Positions 16,946 through 24,733 of a stretch of 64,000 nucleotides of DNA are shown one piece after another. Position 1 is the first letter of the stretch, and each line of letters starts with the position of its first letter. The DNA lies in contig CAJUNK010000005.1 of assembly GCA_910587815.1 (NCBI GenBank), positions 1 to 64,000 on the forward strand, in the 5' to 3' direction. The translations under genes were made by a program, and so were the position numbers. A model generated the notes under the pieces. It did no database searches and was not told the origin of the DNA. It saw only the letters and a list, made by a program, of their open reading frames with translations. The DNA is from Candidatus Gastranaerophilales bacterium. GTDB lineage: Bacteria > Cyanobacteriota > Vampirovibrionia > Gastranaerophilales > Gastranaerophilaceae.

Positions 16946-16990
16946 AAAATTTGGCGCGTCTTAGGAATCGACTTTGCAGTAAAAGGACAC
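16946..16990 (-). repeat. degenerate copy of the tRNA-Phe 3' end
   Basis: The stretch starting AAATTTGGCGCGTCT is identical over 15 bp to the tRNA-Phe 3' end and its downstream flank (17676-17689 region), then continues as GGAATCGA and AAGGACAC with small insertions. Even the bases before it (CCGG ... CAAAAA) match the flank at 17658-17675. It lies just beyond the transposase gene 17022-17561, so that gene is bracketed by two copies of the tRNA-Phe 3' region. Confidence 0.7.
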
Positions 16991-17021
16991 TTGGTTTGAT
17001 TATTTGAGACAGGAAGTTTGA

Positions 17022-17561
17022 TTATTCAAAGTTTAAATTTTTAATGTTGTTTTCAATATCTTTTAAACTTCCCCAATTTTCTTCATATAAACCCAGTTGT
17101 ACAAATTTATGAAATGAGGAAAAGTCCCAATCTTTAACACTATGAATATATCCATGCTTTACAGGATTGTAATGAATATAATTTATTTGCTTATTAAGTT
17201 CTTCTTCATTTTTAATCGTATGTTTCCAGTATCGTCTTTGAAATATCCCTTTTTCTTGTTTGTTTTTATATCCGATTTTTAAATCGTCGGTTGGGCACAC
17301 TTGCCCAACATTTCTTGAAAAATAATGTTTAATCGAGAAAATTATTTTAGGATAATTATTAATATCTTTTGGATACAATATTAAATGAATATGTTCAGGT
17401 AATACGCATATTGCAATTATCTCATATTTATACACTTGCATTGTATTTTTAAATGCAGTTCTTAAAATGTCAATATTATCAATAAATAAAGGTTTTTTAT
17501 TATAAGAAGTAATAATTATGTGCAAATAAGTATTAGGAACAAAAACTCTGCGATAATTCAT
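17022..17561 (-). mobile_element. REP-associated tyrosine transposase (RAYT, Y1/HUH family)
   Basis: A 179-residue HUH-type single-strand transposase. HIH at residues 57-59 (PEHIHLIL) is the metal-binding HUH motif, and Y128 in YIHYNPVKHG is the likely nucleophile. GIFQRRYWKHTI is also typical of the TnpA-REP group. Residues 85-93 (VGQVCPTDD) are encoded by a REP-like palindrome at 17287-17310 within the gene. A second, inverted copy lies 26 bp upstream of the start. The enzyme probably binds and cuts such palindromes. It appears intact and is bracketed by tRNA-Phe end copies. Confidence 0.88.
17287..17310 (+). repeat. REP-like palindrome inside the transposase gene
   Basis: TCGGTTGGGC-acact-GCCCAACA style element of 24 bp: a TCGG foot and a GTTGGGC/GCCCAAC stem. 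It matches the reverse complement of 17587-17610 with two mismatches, both in the loop region. Confidence 0.75.
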
Positions 17562-17586
17562 TAATTCATACTATCATAAATATTTT

Positions 17587-17610
17587 TGTTGGGCAGGTAT
17601 GCCCAACCGA
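17587..17610 (-). repeat. REP-like palindrome upstream of the transposase gene
   Basis: A 24-bp element with stem GTTGGGC / GCCCAAC and a TCGG foot, in inverted orientation to the copy at 17287-17310. It lies 26 bp before the transposase start codon, where RAYT genes commonly carry their REP targets. Confidence 0.75.
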
Positions 17611-17679
17611 CCTCAAAGAATACGCAGGTGGTGCAAAAATGAATAAGACACAGGTGTCCGGGGATTAAAAACAAAAATT

Positions 17680-17752
17680 TGGCGCGTCTCGGAATCGAAC
17701 CAAGGACACGGGGATTTTCAGTCCCCTGCTCTACCAACTGAGCTAACGCGCC
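17680..17752 (-). tRNA. tRNA-Phe (anticodon GAA)
   Basis: A complete 73-nt cloverleaf on the minus strand: acceptor GGCGCGT / ACGCGCC with discriminator A, D-arm GCTC-AGTTGGTA-GAGC, anticodon loop CTGAAAA (GAA, phenylalanine), T-arm with GGTTCGATTCC. CCA is not encoded. Its 5' end is repeated twice in the tandem repeats upstream, and its 3' end is copied at 16946-16990. Confidence 0.94.
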
Positions 17753-17935
17753 AAATGTATTTAATTGTTGTGGCTCGTAAACGCTCAGTTGGTCTATATT
17801 TTGTTGGTTTCGCTTAAACTCAACCAAGGCTAACGCGCCAAATGTATTTAATTGTTGTGGCTCGTAAACGCTCAGTTGGTCTATATTTTGTTGGTTTCGC
17901 TTAAACTCAACCAAGGCTAACGCGCCAAATGTATT
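17743..17935 (-). repeat. 87-bp tandem repeat containing the tRNA-Phe 5' end (2.2 copies)
   Basis: Units begin at 17743, 17830 and 17917 (period 87 bp, identical), the last only 19 bp long. Each unit boundary carries CTAACGCGCC, the tRNA-Phe 5' end, so three copies of that end stand in a row upstream of the mature tRNA. Inside the unit, GCTCAGTTGGT (17783-17793) is an exact inverted copy of the tRNA D-arm at 17733-17743, allowing an 11-bp pairing between repeat and tRNA. The region includes the expected promoter position of the tRNA gene. Confidence 0.9.
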
Positions 17936-18107
17936 AATCTAAACCCCATAAAGCCAGTACATAAACTCCATAAGGCCTCCTTTATAATACCAATTAAAGA
18001 TTTTAAGTCAATAGTTAAAATTCAATTTAATAATATTTTGTATAAAAAGCCAGCTTGGATTGAAATCAAATCCAAAATTTCGTTAAAATATTTTAAAAGT
18101 AAGAATT

Positions 18108-19070
18108 TTAACCATCAATTGCCTCAAAACTGCTAAACATTATGCTTGGGCAATTGTCATTTGTTGTGGTGTGTTTATATTTTTCATCATTTGCATGAAG
18201 TTTTGCATCTAAACTTATTATCTTTTCTGAATCTTGATTAAATTCTTCGCCTTCACAAATGCATTCGTCTGATTGTAGTGCTTCAAGCACCTCCTTGTTT
18301 CCTTCGTTAAGTACTCTTTCATTTTTACTTAATAATTCTATGGAATGATTTCTGTCAGGATTTATGCTTCTGGCGCAAAGTTTGTAAAGTGTATCATTTA
18401 TTGCAATTCCATCTTCGCTGCGATGATTTGTAACAATTTGTCCTACTGTTTTTCCATATTTATTTTTTTGTTCCAATGCCTTTAATTGTAAATCTGGAAA
18501 ATCAGAAAGACTTTCAAGTAAATGTGGCAAAAGTCCTACAGATGTCATTTCGTAGCCTTTTGTGTATGCATGCATTAATGTGTTGCCATCAATATTTTTT
18601 ACACATAACATTGCATCTAAGTTTTTCTTTCTTTTGTCTTCATTATCAGCAAAATGATTATTAATTGTGTCTAAAATTGCATTTAAATACATTGCATTTT
18701 GCTTGTTTGTAATTCTGTCGTTGGTATTTTGCCTTAGCGCAAAATGAGCAAGATACTGGATAGCAGTGGTGTTTTCACCGTATTTTTCAAATATTTTATC
18801 CAAGATTTCCATATCATGATGGTCGGGGTCTCCAGAATATGACATCGCTGCAATTGCAGCATCCTTGATTTCTTCCCTTTCTTCTCTATTGAGTAACACT
18901 CCTGGATTTTTATTATATTCTTGTATCATAGCGCCAAATGAAACATTATACCCTGGCAATTTATAGGTATTCAAATTGCTTGTATTATTTGCATTATAGC
19001 TTTTATTGAAATTGTTTTGTTTTAAATTTACTCTACTATTGTTAGCTGAAAAAGCGGGAATTATATTCAT
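18108..19070 (-). CDS. hypothetical protein, 320 aa, with an ankyrin-like segment
   Basis: No family is assigned with confidence. The first 45 residues are Asn-rich and disordered and end in YNVSFGAMIQ. The middle is helical (IKDAAIAAMSY; AIQYLAHFALRQ; AMYLNAILDTI). Residues around 163-200 (KNIDGNTLMHAYTKGYEM ... LPHLLESLSD) resemble an ankyrin repeat, with D-G-N-T-x-x-H. A second possible unit follows (NKYGKTVGQIV). The C-terminus contains CICEGEEF and is acidic. No signal peptide. It is monocistronic by position, leftward. Confidence 0.6.
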   Translation of the reverse strand: MNIIPAFSANNSRVNLKQNNFNKSYNANNTSNLNTYKLPGYNVSFGAMIQEYNKNPGVLLNREEREEIKDAAIAAMSYSGDPDHHDMEILDKIFEKYGENTTAIQYLAHFALRQNTNDRITNKQNAMYLNAILDTINNHFADNEDKRKKNLDAMLCVKNIDGNTLMHAYTKGYEMTSVGLLPHLLESLSDFPDLQLKALEQKNKYGKTVGQIVTNHRSEDGIAINDTLYKLCARSINPDRNHSIELLSKNERVLNEGNKEVLEALQSDECICEGEEFNQDSEKIISLDAKLHANDEKYKHTTTNDNCPSIMFSSFEAIDG

Positions 19071-19210
19071 ATCTAACCTTTCCTTGAAAATATTATTTTA
19101 AAATACAAAAATCATGTGAATTTATAATGCTTGAAAATAATCTTTCTTAACAAAAAGAAGCGTAAAGTTTACAAAAATACACAATTTTAAATAATATTTT
19201 TTTCTGATAA

Positions 19211-20248
19211 TTAATTTTCAAGCAGAATTTTTATTGCTTCGCCGTTTTGGTGCATTTGAAGGGCTTTTTTAGCATATTTCATCTGCATTGTTTTGGTGAT
19301 TAATTTTTCTACATCCACTTTTCCGCTTGAAATCAGGTTCAGAGCCTCTCTAAAATACTTTGGAGTATGATGAAATACACTTACAACATTAACTTCATCA
19401 TAATGAATGCGCCGAGTATCAATGTTTACGGTAGTTCCAGATGAACAACCCCCAAAAAGGTGCACTGTTCCGCCTCTGCGCACTATATTAAACATAGATT
19501 CCCAAATTTCAGGCAGTCCAACACATTCTACGGCTACGTCAAGCCCTCTGTTTTCAGGGGTTTGGCTTAAAATAAAATCTTTTGGGTCGGGATATTTTTT
19601 TAAGTCTATAACTTCATCAACCTCTGCAAAATCGCGTGCAGCCTTTAATTTCAAGGGATTGCGCCCCATTGCTATAACGCGTGCTCCTTTTAATTTTGCA
19701 AGACGTGCAAACATAAGCCCTATAGGCCCTATGCCTACAATGCCTACCGTATCTCCAGGATTTATAGGGGTTCTAGCTATTCCATGAGCAACATTTGCAA
19801 GGGGTTCTGTGAACGCAGCTTGTCTGAATGAAACATTATCAGGTAATTTTATCAGATTTTTTTCTACAATTCGGCTTGGAATTGTGATATACTGCGCGTA
19901 TGCGCCGTTTAATAAATATAAATTTTCACAAAGATTTTCTTCTCCCCGCTCACAGAAAAAACACTCTCCACATGGGGCGGAATTAGCTGCTACAACACGG
20001 TCTTCAGGTTTGAATTCGGTTACATTTTCGCCTACTTTATAAATTGTGCCTGAAAATTCATGACCAAAACCTGAAGGTGTTTCTTTGATTAAAAGTGGGT
20101 GTCCGCGTCTGTATGTTTTCACATCAGTGCCGCAAGTTAGCGCTGCTTCTACCTTTACAAGCACTTCACCTTCGGCAGGTTCTTTAACGTTTATTTCCTC
20201 ATATCTAATATCAAGAGGTGCATAATACCTCACAGCCTTCATTTTCAT
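19211..20248 (-). CDS. zinc-dependent alcohol dehydrogenase (MDR family), downstream gene
   Basis: A 345-residue medium-chain dehydrogenase. Catalytic zinc ligands are in TCGTD and GFGHEFSG; structural zinc cysteines are in PCGECFFCERGEENLC. The NAD(P)-binding Rossmann motif is VGIVGIGPIG. The substrate is unknown; sorbitol/threonine dehydrogenase-like enzymes are the closest in style. The ATG at 20248 is chosen because ATGA overlaps the TGA of the upstream dehydrogenase gene by 4 nt, a standard translational coupling. The two dehydrogenases likely act in one pathway. Confidence 0.85.
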   Translation of the reverse strand: MKMKAVRYYAPLDIRYEEINVKEPAEGEVLVKVEAALTCGTDVKTYRRGHPLLIKETPSGFGHEFSGTIYKVGENVTEFKPEDRVVAANSAPCGECFFCERGEENLCENLYLLNGAYAQYITIPSRIVEKNLIKLPDNVSFRQAAFTEPLANVAHGIARTPINPGDTVGIVGIGPIGLMFARLAKLKGARVIAMGRNPLKLKAARDFAEVDEVIDLKKYPDPKDFILSQTPENRGLDVAVECVGLPEIWESMFNIVRRGGTVHLFGGCSSGTTVNIDTRRIHYDEVNVVSVFHHTPKYFREALNLISSGKVDVEKLITKTMQMKYAKKALQMHQNGEAIKILLEN

Positions 20249-21273
20249 AGTTTTACACAAGCCTTAAATATCTTATTTAACATTATATCATCTACCGCAG
20301 ATGCAAGATTATCAAGGGTATAATCTGTTGAAACCCCAGATAAATCAATAATACCGCGGTTTAAAAGCTCAAAAGAGAGCGCTAAATCAACGGGGGCAGG
20401 CGAATAACTGCCAAGAACCGTTAATTCTCTATAGTAAATTTCATTATTTTTGTATCCAAAATCCCCCTCAACTGAAGAAAATACAAGGATTTTGCCCCCA
20501 TCTTTTACGTATTTTAGGGCTGTATCTATGGCGCGATATGAGCCTGATGTCATAAAAATTGCATCATAGAGCTGGTTTTGGCCATTTTCTAAATCTATAT
20601 CCGGACCTTGAATGCCAAATTTTGCTGCAAAATCTTGTCTTTTTGGGTTAATATCGAGTCCAAAAGCCTCTATACCAAAGGCCTTTAACCCAAGAGACAT
20701 TAAAAGTCCTATGGAGCCCAAACCTATTACCAGCGCTTTTTGAATATTTTTATTTCCGTAAACATAACCTGCACGGCGGATTGCGCGAATACAGCAAGCT
20801 AAAGGTTCCATAAATGTTGCATTTTCCACGTTTATGTGCTCTGAAAGCTTGAAAACAGTATTTTTAAGGTGTCCTTCGCTAACATAGATATATTCACTAA
20901 AGCCCGCAGGGCTTATGTTTGTGGCCTTGAAGCCTTTACACATGGAGTGATTGCCGTTTTTGCAAAAATCGCATTCCATACATGGATAATGATGCCCCAA
21001 ACATACGATATCACCAGTTTTGAAGGGTGTTTTGTTGTCAGAATAGTAGGAATTTCCGACGATTTGCGTATTGATTTCAACTATTTCGCCTACGACTTCA
21101 TGGCCTAAAACTATTTTGGCATCAGGGTTTTGGGCAGAATGTTTAATTTTGACTATGTCTGAGCCGCAAAGACCGCAGGCAATAACCTTTATAATTGCTC
21201 CAGGCGCGGTTAATGCCGGTATTTTTGTTTCAATAATTTCTACTTTTCCGTTTTTTAAAATTGCACTTTTCAT
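20245..21273 (-). CDS. zinc-dependent alcohol dehydrogenase (MDR family), upstream gene
   Basis: A 342-residue paralogue of the next gene. It keeps the catalytic zinc motif (GLCGSD, LGHEVVGE) and the structural zinc cysteines (PCMECDFCKNGNHSMC), with the coenzyme motif LVIGLGSIG. The two proteins differ clearly in sequence, so this is not a recent duplication. Oxidation or reduction of a polyol, amino alcohol or sugar is likely. Expression is presumably from a promoter in the 40 bp upstream, opposite the small pilin-like gene. Confidence 0.85.
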   Translation of the reverse strand: MKSAILKNGKVEIIETKIPALTAPGAIIKVIACGLCGSDIVKIKHSAQNPDAKIVLGHEVVGEIVEINTQIVGNSYYSDNKTPFKTGDIVCLGHHYPCMECDFCKNGNHSMCKGFKATNISPAGFSEYIYVSEGHLKNTVFKLSEHINVENATFMEPLACCIRAIRRAGYVYGNKNIQKALVIGLGSIGLLMSLGLKAFGIEAFGLDINPKRQDFAAKFGIQGPDIDLENGQNQLYDAIFMTSGSYRAIDTALKYVKDGGKILVFSSVEGDFGYKNNEIYYRELTVLGSYSPAPVDLALSFELLNRGIIDLSGVSTDYTLDNLASAVDDIMLNKIFKACVKL

Positions 21274-21311
21274 ATTTTTTGTTTTGCGTAAAATTGGCTA
21301 AAACTCCATCA

Positions 21312-21479
21312 TTAGGGCGTCATAGGGGGGATTGTAATAACGTGCTTATTTGTTTTAATGCCAAATGCAGCACCTGCGCTGATATTGGATAGATTAAACC
21401 CCCAAATAACTAGTGCTGCAAGGAAAATCGCCAATATTGATAAAAAAATATATTCAACAATTGCTTGAGCACTTTTCAT
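21312..21479 (-). CDS. small TadE/Flp-pilin-like membrane protein, 55 aa
   Basis: A short frame beginning MKSAQAIVEYIFLSILAIFL. The QAIVEY followed by a single hydrophobic helix of about 22 residues matches the N-terminus of Flp pilins and TadE-like pseudopilins, in which the E lies at the +5-like position. The rest (SNISAGAAFGIKTNKHVI) is short. There is no Shine-Dalgarno site. A TATAAT lies only 6 nt before the ATG, so the mRNA may be leaderless. No other tad/pil gene is adjacent. Confidence 0.6.
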   Translation of the reverse strand: MKSAQAIVEYIFLSILAIFLAALVIWGFNLSNISAGAAFGIKTNKHVITIPPMTP

Positions 21480-21485
21480 GATAAA

Positions 21486-21493
21486 ATTATACT
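21486..21493. promoter_or_regulatory. overlapping divergent -10 elements
   Basis: ATTATACT holds TATACT on the plus strand (21488-21493, 13 bp before the ATG at 21507) and TATAAT on the minus strand (21491-21486, 6 bp before the ATG at 21479). The two genes are only 27 bp apart, so a shared symmetric promoter core is plausible. Confidence 0.45.
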
Positions 21494-21506
21494 ACGAATT
21501 AATAAT

Positions 21507-22592
21507 ATGGATAAAGAAACTAAAAATGACATAATAAAATGCTCTAGATGCGCTCTGTGCGCAGATGTTTGCCCGGTGTATAAGGTAAAACACACTGAGA
21601 CAGCACTTTTGCGCGGTAAATTTTTACAACTTTTAGGGTTAATTAAGGGTGAATTAAAATGGTCAAAACGTTTAAAATCAAGCCTGGACTATTGTTTGGC
21701 TTGTGAAAAATGTAAAACCCAATGTCCATCTGAAATTAATGCTGTCGAAATTTTTGAAAAAATACGGCATGAAAATTTAACTTTTTTAGACAAAATTTTA
21801 TATGGAAAATTTTTCTTCAAAATTAAATTTTTTGCACTTTCTATTTTTTATAGGGTTAAACATCCAATAAAATCAATGGTTTTGCGTAAAAAAAAGCACG
21901 TTCAAAAATACCATAAAAAATTGGTGCATTTTAACGGATGCCTTTCAAGGCGTATCAATCCTGATTTTGCACTTCCTTTTGAGTTTGAGCGTGCTAAATT
22001 TGAGTGCTGTGGCATACCCTATAAAGCAAAGGGGAATCTTGATGAATACAAGAATGCAGCTGCATTTAACATACGCAAAATTAATGAAATCAATGGTTTA
22101 GTGGTGTTTAACTGTGCTACTTGTCTTTCTGCTGTGCGTTCCTACGCTTTTGATGATCCTGAAACCAAGAATAGACTTGTGTTTTACACAGATATTTATA
22201 AAGATTTTTTAAATAAATATAAAATATCGTCTAAAACCCAGGCGGTTGTTACATTTCACAATCCATGCCATCTAAAAAGTGCTGGTATTGCACTATTTGA
22301 CATTGAATATATATTAAACAATATTGAAAACGTTGAATATAAAAGGCTTGATAACCCTGATGAATGTTGCGGTTTTGGTGGAGATTTCTTTTTAAGGCAT
22401 CCGCGTACAGCTGATAAGTTATCTATAAAAAAAGCAGAAGATGTTATAAAAACTGGAGCTAATATCGTTTTAACTGCTTGTCCTACTTGTCTTTGGAGCC
22501 TTAAATACGGGTTAAAAAAGCTTGGGGCGCACAATATAAAAGCTTATGATATGGCTGAATATTTGTATAGCTTGGATTTTAACGCAAAATAA
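21507..22592 (+). CDS. GlcF/LutA-like (Fe-S)-binding oxidoreductase
   Basis: A 361-residue protein with two ferredoxin-type clusters at the N-terminus (CSRCALCADVCP and CLACEKCKTQCP) and two CCG-type cysteine-rich domains (FECCGIPYK with NCATC; NPCHLK with ECCGFGG and ACPTC). This is the architecture of glycolate oxidase iron-sulfur subunits and related heterodisulfide-reductase-like electron carriers. No FAD-linked oxidase subunit is adjacent, so the partner is unknown. The ATG at 21507 is preferred over the frame start at 21465, which overlaps the divergent small gene. Confidence 0.85.
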   Translation: MDKETKNDIIKCSRCALCADVCPVYKVKHTETALLRGKFLQLLGLIKGELKWSKRLKSSLDYCLACEKCKTQCPSEINAVEIFEKIRHENLTFLDKILYGKFFFKIKFFALSIFYRVKHPIKSMVLRKKKHVQKYHKKLVHFNGCLSRRINPDFALPFEFERAKFECCGIPYKAKGNLDEYKNAAAFNIRKINEINGLVVFNCATCLSAVRSYAFDDPETKNRLVFYTDIYKDFLNKYKISSKTQAVVTFHNPCHLKSAGIALFDIEYILNNIENVEYKRLDNPDECCGFGGDFFLRHPRTADKLSIKKAEDVIKTGANIVLTACPTCLWSLKYGLKKLGAHNIKAYDMAEYLYSLDFNAK

Positions 22593-22618
22593 CTTGTGTT
22601 TAAGAATTTGAAATTTAA

Positions 22619-23614
22619 TTAAAATAATTGCATAAAAAGTGTGCGAATTTGATTAAAATGATTTATAAGCATAACCGTTGCAATTGAAACAATAAGTCCG
22701 ATTAATGTTTTCAAGAAGTCTTTTGCAACATGTTTATAGACTTTCTTTTGGGTTTCAAATCTTATTCTGTTGTACATTGCAACTTCGCGGCCTGCCAAAA
22801 GCCCCACAAATACCCAAGTTGTGGACATTGGCACATTGTTTGCATGTTGAAAATACATTAAAATGAAGGCGTAAACGCAGTCTATTATTGTAGCAGAGCG
22901 AATGTCGCCAGTGTTTGTTTTAAGTTTTAAAATGTTTTGAATTTCTCCGCCTCTTTGGTAACAAACTATTCCTAAAAGCAGCACAAAAGCAAGCATTGAA
23001 AGGAGCATTTGGCTCAAATCTAGTTTACGAGGCAGGTATACAAATAAATTTGCTGCATCCTGCATTAACCATTGGCTCCATAAAAAGGCTGTAGCACCCC
23101 ATTTGGCTGCAATCCAGCGTTTTGATGGAGTGCGGTCTCTTGTGTATAAAAAGAATTTTTCAATTGGGCGAGAGATAATGAAATAGATTAAAAAGGCGCA
23201 TATAAATGCCACAATATATCCGAGGAAAGACTTTGCAAGCATTAAGCCAATTACTGTATTTGAAGAAAATACACTCAAAATTAAAAATGTGGTTGAAACA
23301 GGTACGCCTTTTTTGGTTAAAAGTATAATGACAACAGGCGGAAGTACGTGCCACCAGTGAAATACGCCAGCATAAGGAATTCTATCCAGCCTGCCAAAAG
23401 CCATATCTCCATTGTTAAAATACCATCCTAAAACAAAGGTTAAAACAAGGACTGTGCCTGAAAAAATCCACAAAATCCAAAATGGACGATTTTGGTTTGA
23501 AGATAAAAACGTACCTAAGGTTTGGATTACATCGTTTGAAACACAAGTGTAGAGGGACAAAAGGAACCCCATAACCATATAAATATCACTCGGTGTTATT
23601 GAAAATAATGACAT
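22619..23614 (-). CDS. PiT-like anion permease paralogue A
   Basis: A 331-residue membrane protein with about nine spans. SNDVIQTLGTFL near the N-terminus and GVPVSTTFLI and NVPMSTTWVFVGLLAGRE further on match the inverted repeat signatures (G-A-N-D-V and P-V-S-T-T-H) of inorganic phosphate/sulfate permeases, without the usual H. It probably carries an anion, but phosphate is not proven. Closely related to the adjacent gene 23697-24698 (same length, most motifs identical), so a tandem duplication occurred. Confidence 0.75.
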   Translation of the reverse strand: MSLFSITPSDIYMVMGFLLSLYTCVSNDVIQTLGTFLSSNQNRPFWILWIFSGTVLVLTFVLGWYFNNGDMAFGRLDRIPYAGVFHWWHVLPPVVIILLTKKGVPVSTTFLILSVFSSNTVIGLMLAKSFLGYIVAFICAFLIYFIISRPIEKFFLYTRDRTPSKRWIAAKWGATAFLWSQWLMQDAANLFVYLPRKLDLSQMLLSMLAFVLLLGIVCYQRGGEIQNILKLKTNTGDIRSATIIDCVYAFILMYFQHANNVPMSTTWVFVGLLAGREVAMYNRIRFETQKKVYKHVAKDFLKTLIGLIVSIATVMLINHFNQIRTLFMQLF

Positions 23615-23696
23615 ATCTGAGGTTTATATTAACAAAAAAAACGAAAAACAACAGGTTTTTTAAGCTACTATAAAGAAATATTAAGCATGTAACGAT

Positions 23697-24698
23697 TTAT
23701 AAATTAATATAATGTTTAATTAAAATACAAATTTTATCAAAATAATTTATTACAAGAACAACTGCAATTGAAACAGTAAGGCCAATTGCAGCCTTTGTAA
23801 AATCTTGAATAATATATTTGTAAACCTTTTTTTCTGTAATAAAGCGCAGTCTGTTGTATAGTGCAATTTCGCGTCCTGCTAAAACGCCTAAAAATACCCA
23901 GGTTGTAGACATTGGGATATTATTTAGATTTAGAAAATAAATTAAAATGCCGGCATAAACAATATCTATAATTGTGGCAGAGCGTATATCTTGAGTATTT
24001 GTTTTTAGTTTAATTATATTTTGAATCTCCCCACCCCTTTTATAGCAAATTATGTACAATAGGCCTGCAAAGACCACAAGACAGATGATCATCTGCATTA
24101 AATCAAGCTTTCTTGGAAGATAAACAAAAATTTTGGAACCATCCTGCAAAAGCCACGCCATCCAAAGAACTGCTGTAGAAAACCATTTTGCAATTATCCA
24201 GCCGATTGAAACATGTTTGTTTTTCATATATAAAAAGATTTTTTCAACACTTCTTGCGATTAAAAAATACAGCATTAAAGAAACAACAAGGGCTGTGATA
24301 TAGCCAAGGAAAGACTTTGCAATCATCATCCCGATAATTGTATTAGAAGAAAAAATGCTTATTATTAAAAATGAAGTTGCAACAGGAATCCCTTTTTTTG
24401 TCAGGTACAATAATATTAACGGAGGTAAAATATGCCACCAGTAAAATTTTTCAGGATGCGGAATTCTATCTAAAAGGCCAAAAGCCATATCGCCATTATT
24501 TATAATCCAGCCTGCAATAAAGGTAATAACTAAAACTGTACTTGTAAAAAGCCAAACCTGCCAAACAGGACGGTCTTTTGTGGTAGATAAAAAAGTGCCT
24601 AAAGTTTGAATTACATCATTTGAAACACAAGTATAAAGGGATAAAATAAACCCTAAAATCATAAAAATATTACTTGGTGTTATAGAAATTGATGTCAT
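23697..24698 (-). CDS. PiT-like anion permease paralogue B
   Basis: 333 residues, with the same SNDVIQTLGTFLS, GIPVATSFLIISIFSSNT and NIPMSTTWVFLGVLAGRE motifs as its neighbour. One difference is that the P-V-S-T-T motif of the first repeat has become P-V-A-T-S, which may alter substrate binding. It lies 82 bp upstream of paralogue A in the same direction and is probably co-transcribed with it. Confidence 0.75.
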   Translation of the reverse strand: MTSISITPSNIFMILGFILSLYTCVSNDVIQTLGTFLSTTKDRPVWQVWLFTSTVLVITFIAGWIINNGDMAFGLLDRIPHPEKFYWWHILPPLILLYLTKKGIPVATSFLIISIFSSNTIIGMMIAKSFLGYITALVVSLMLYFLIARSVEKIFLYMKNKHVSIGWIIAKWFSTAVLWMAWLLQDGSKIFVYLPRKLDLMQMIICLVVFAGLLYIICYKRGGEIQNIIKLKTNTQDIRSATIIDIVYAGILIYFLNLNNIPMSTTWVFLGVLAGREIALYNRLRFITEKKVYKYIIQDFTKAAIGLTVSIAVVLVINYFDKICILIKHYINL

Positions 24699-24733
24699 AT
24701 TCCAGGTAATATCTTATCAAAAAAGCATTAATT

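Noticed and set aside
17561..17914. 117-residue open frame with an internal duplicated segment
   Set aside because: It runs through the tRNA-Phe gene, its 87-bp repeats and a REP palindrome; the duplicated peptide is just the DNA repeat. No ribosome site.
16831..17935. Genomic island or prophage at tRNA-Phe
   Set aside because: No integrase, phage or conjugation genes; only a single HUH transposase gene of about 540 bp lies between the tRNA copies.
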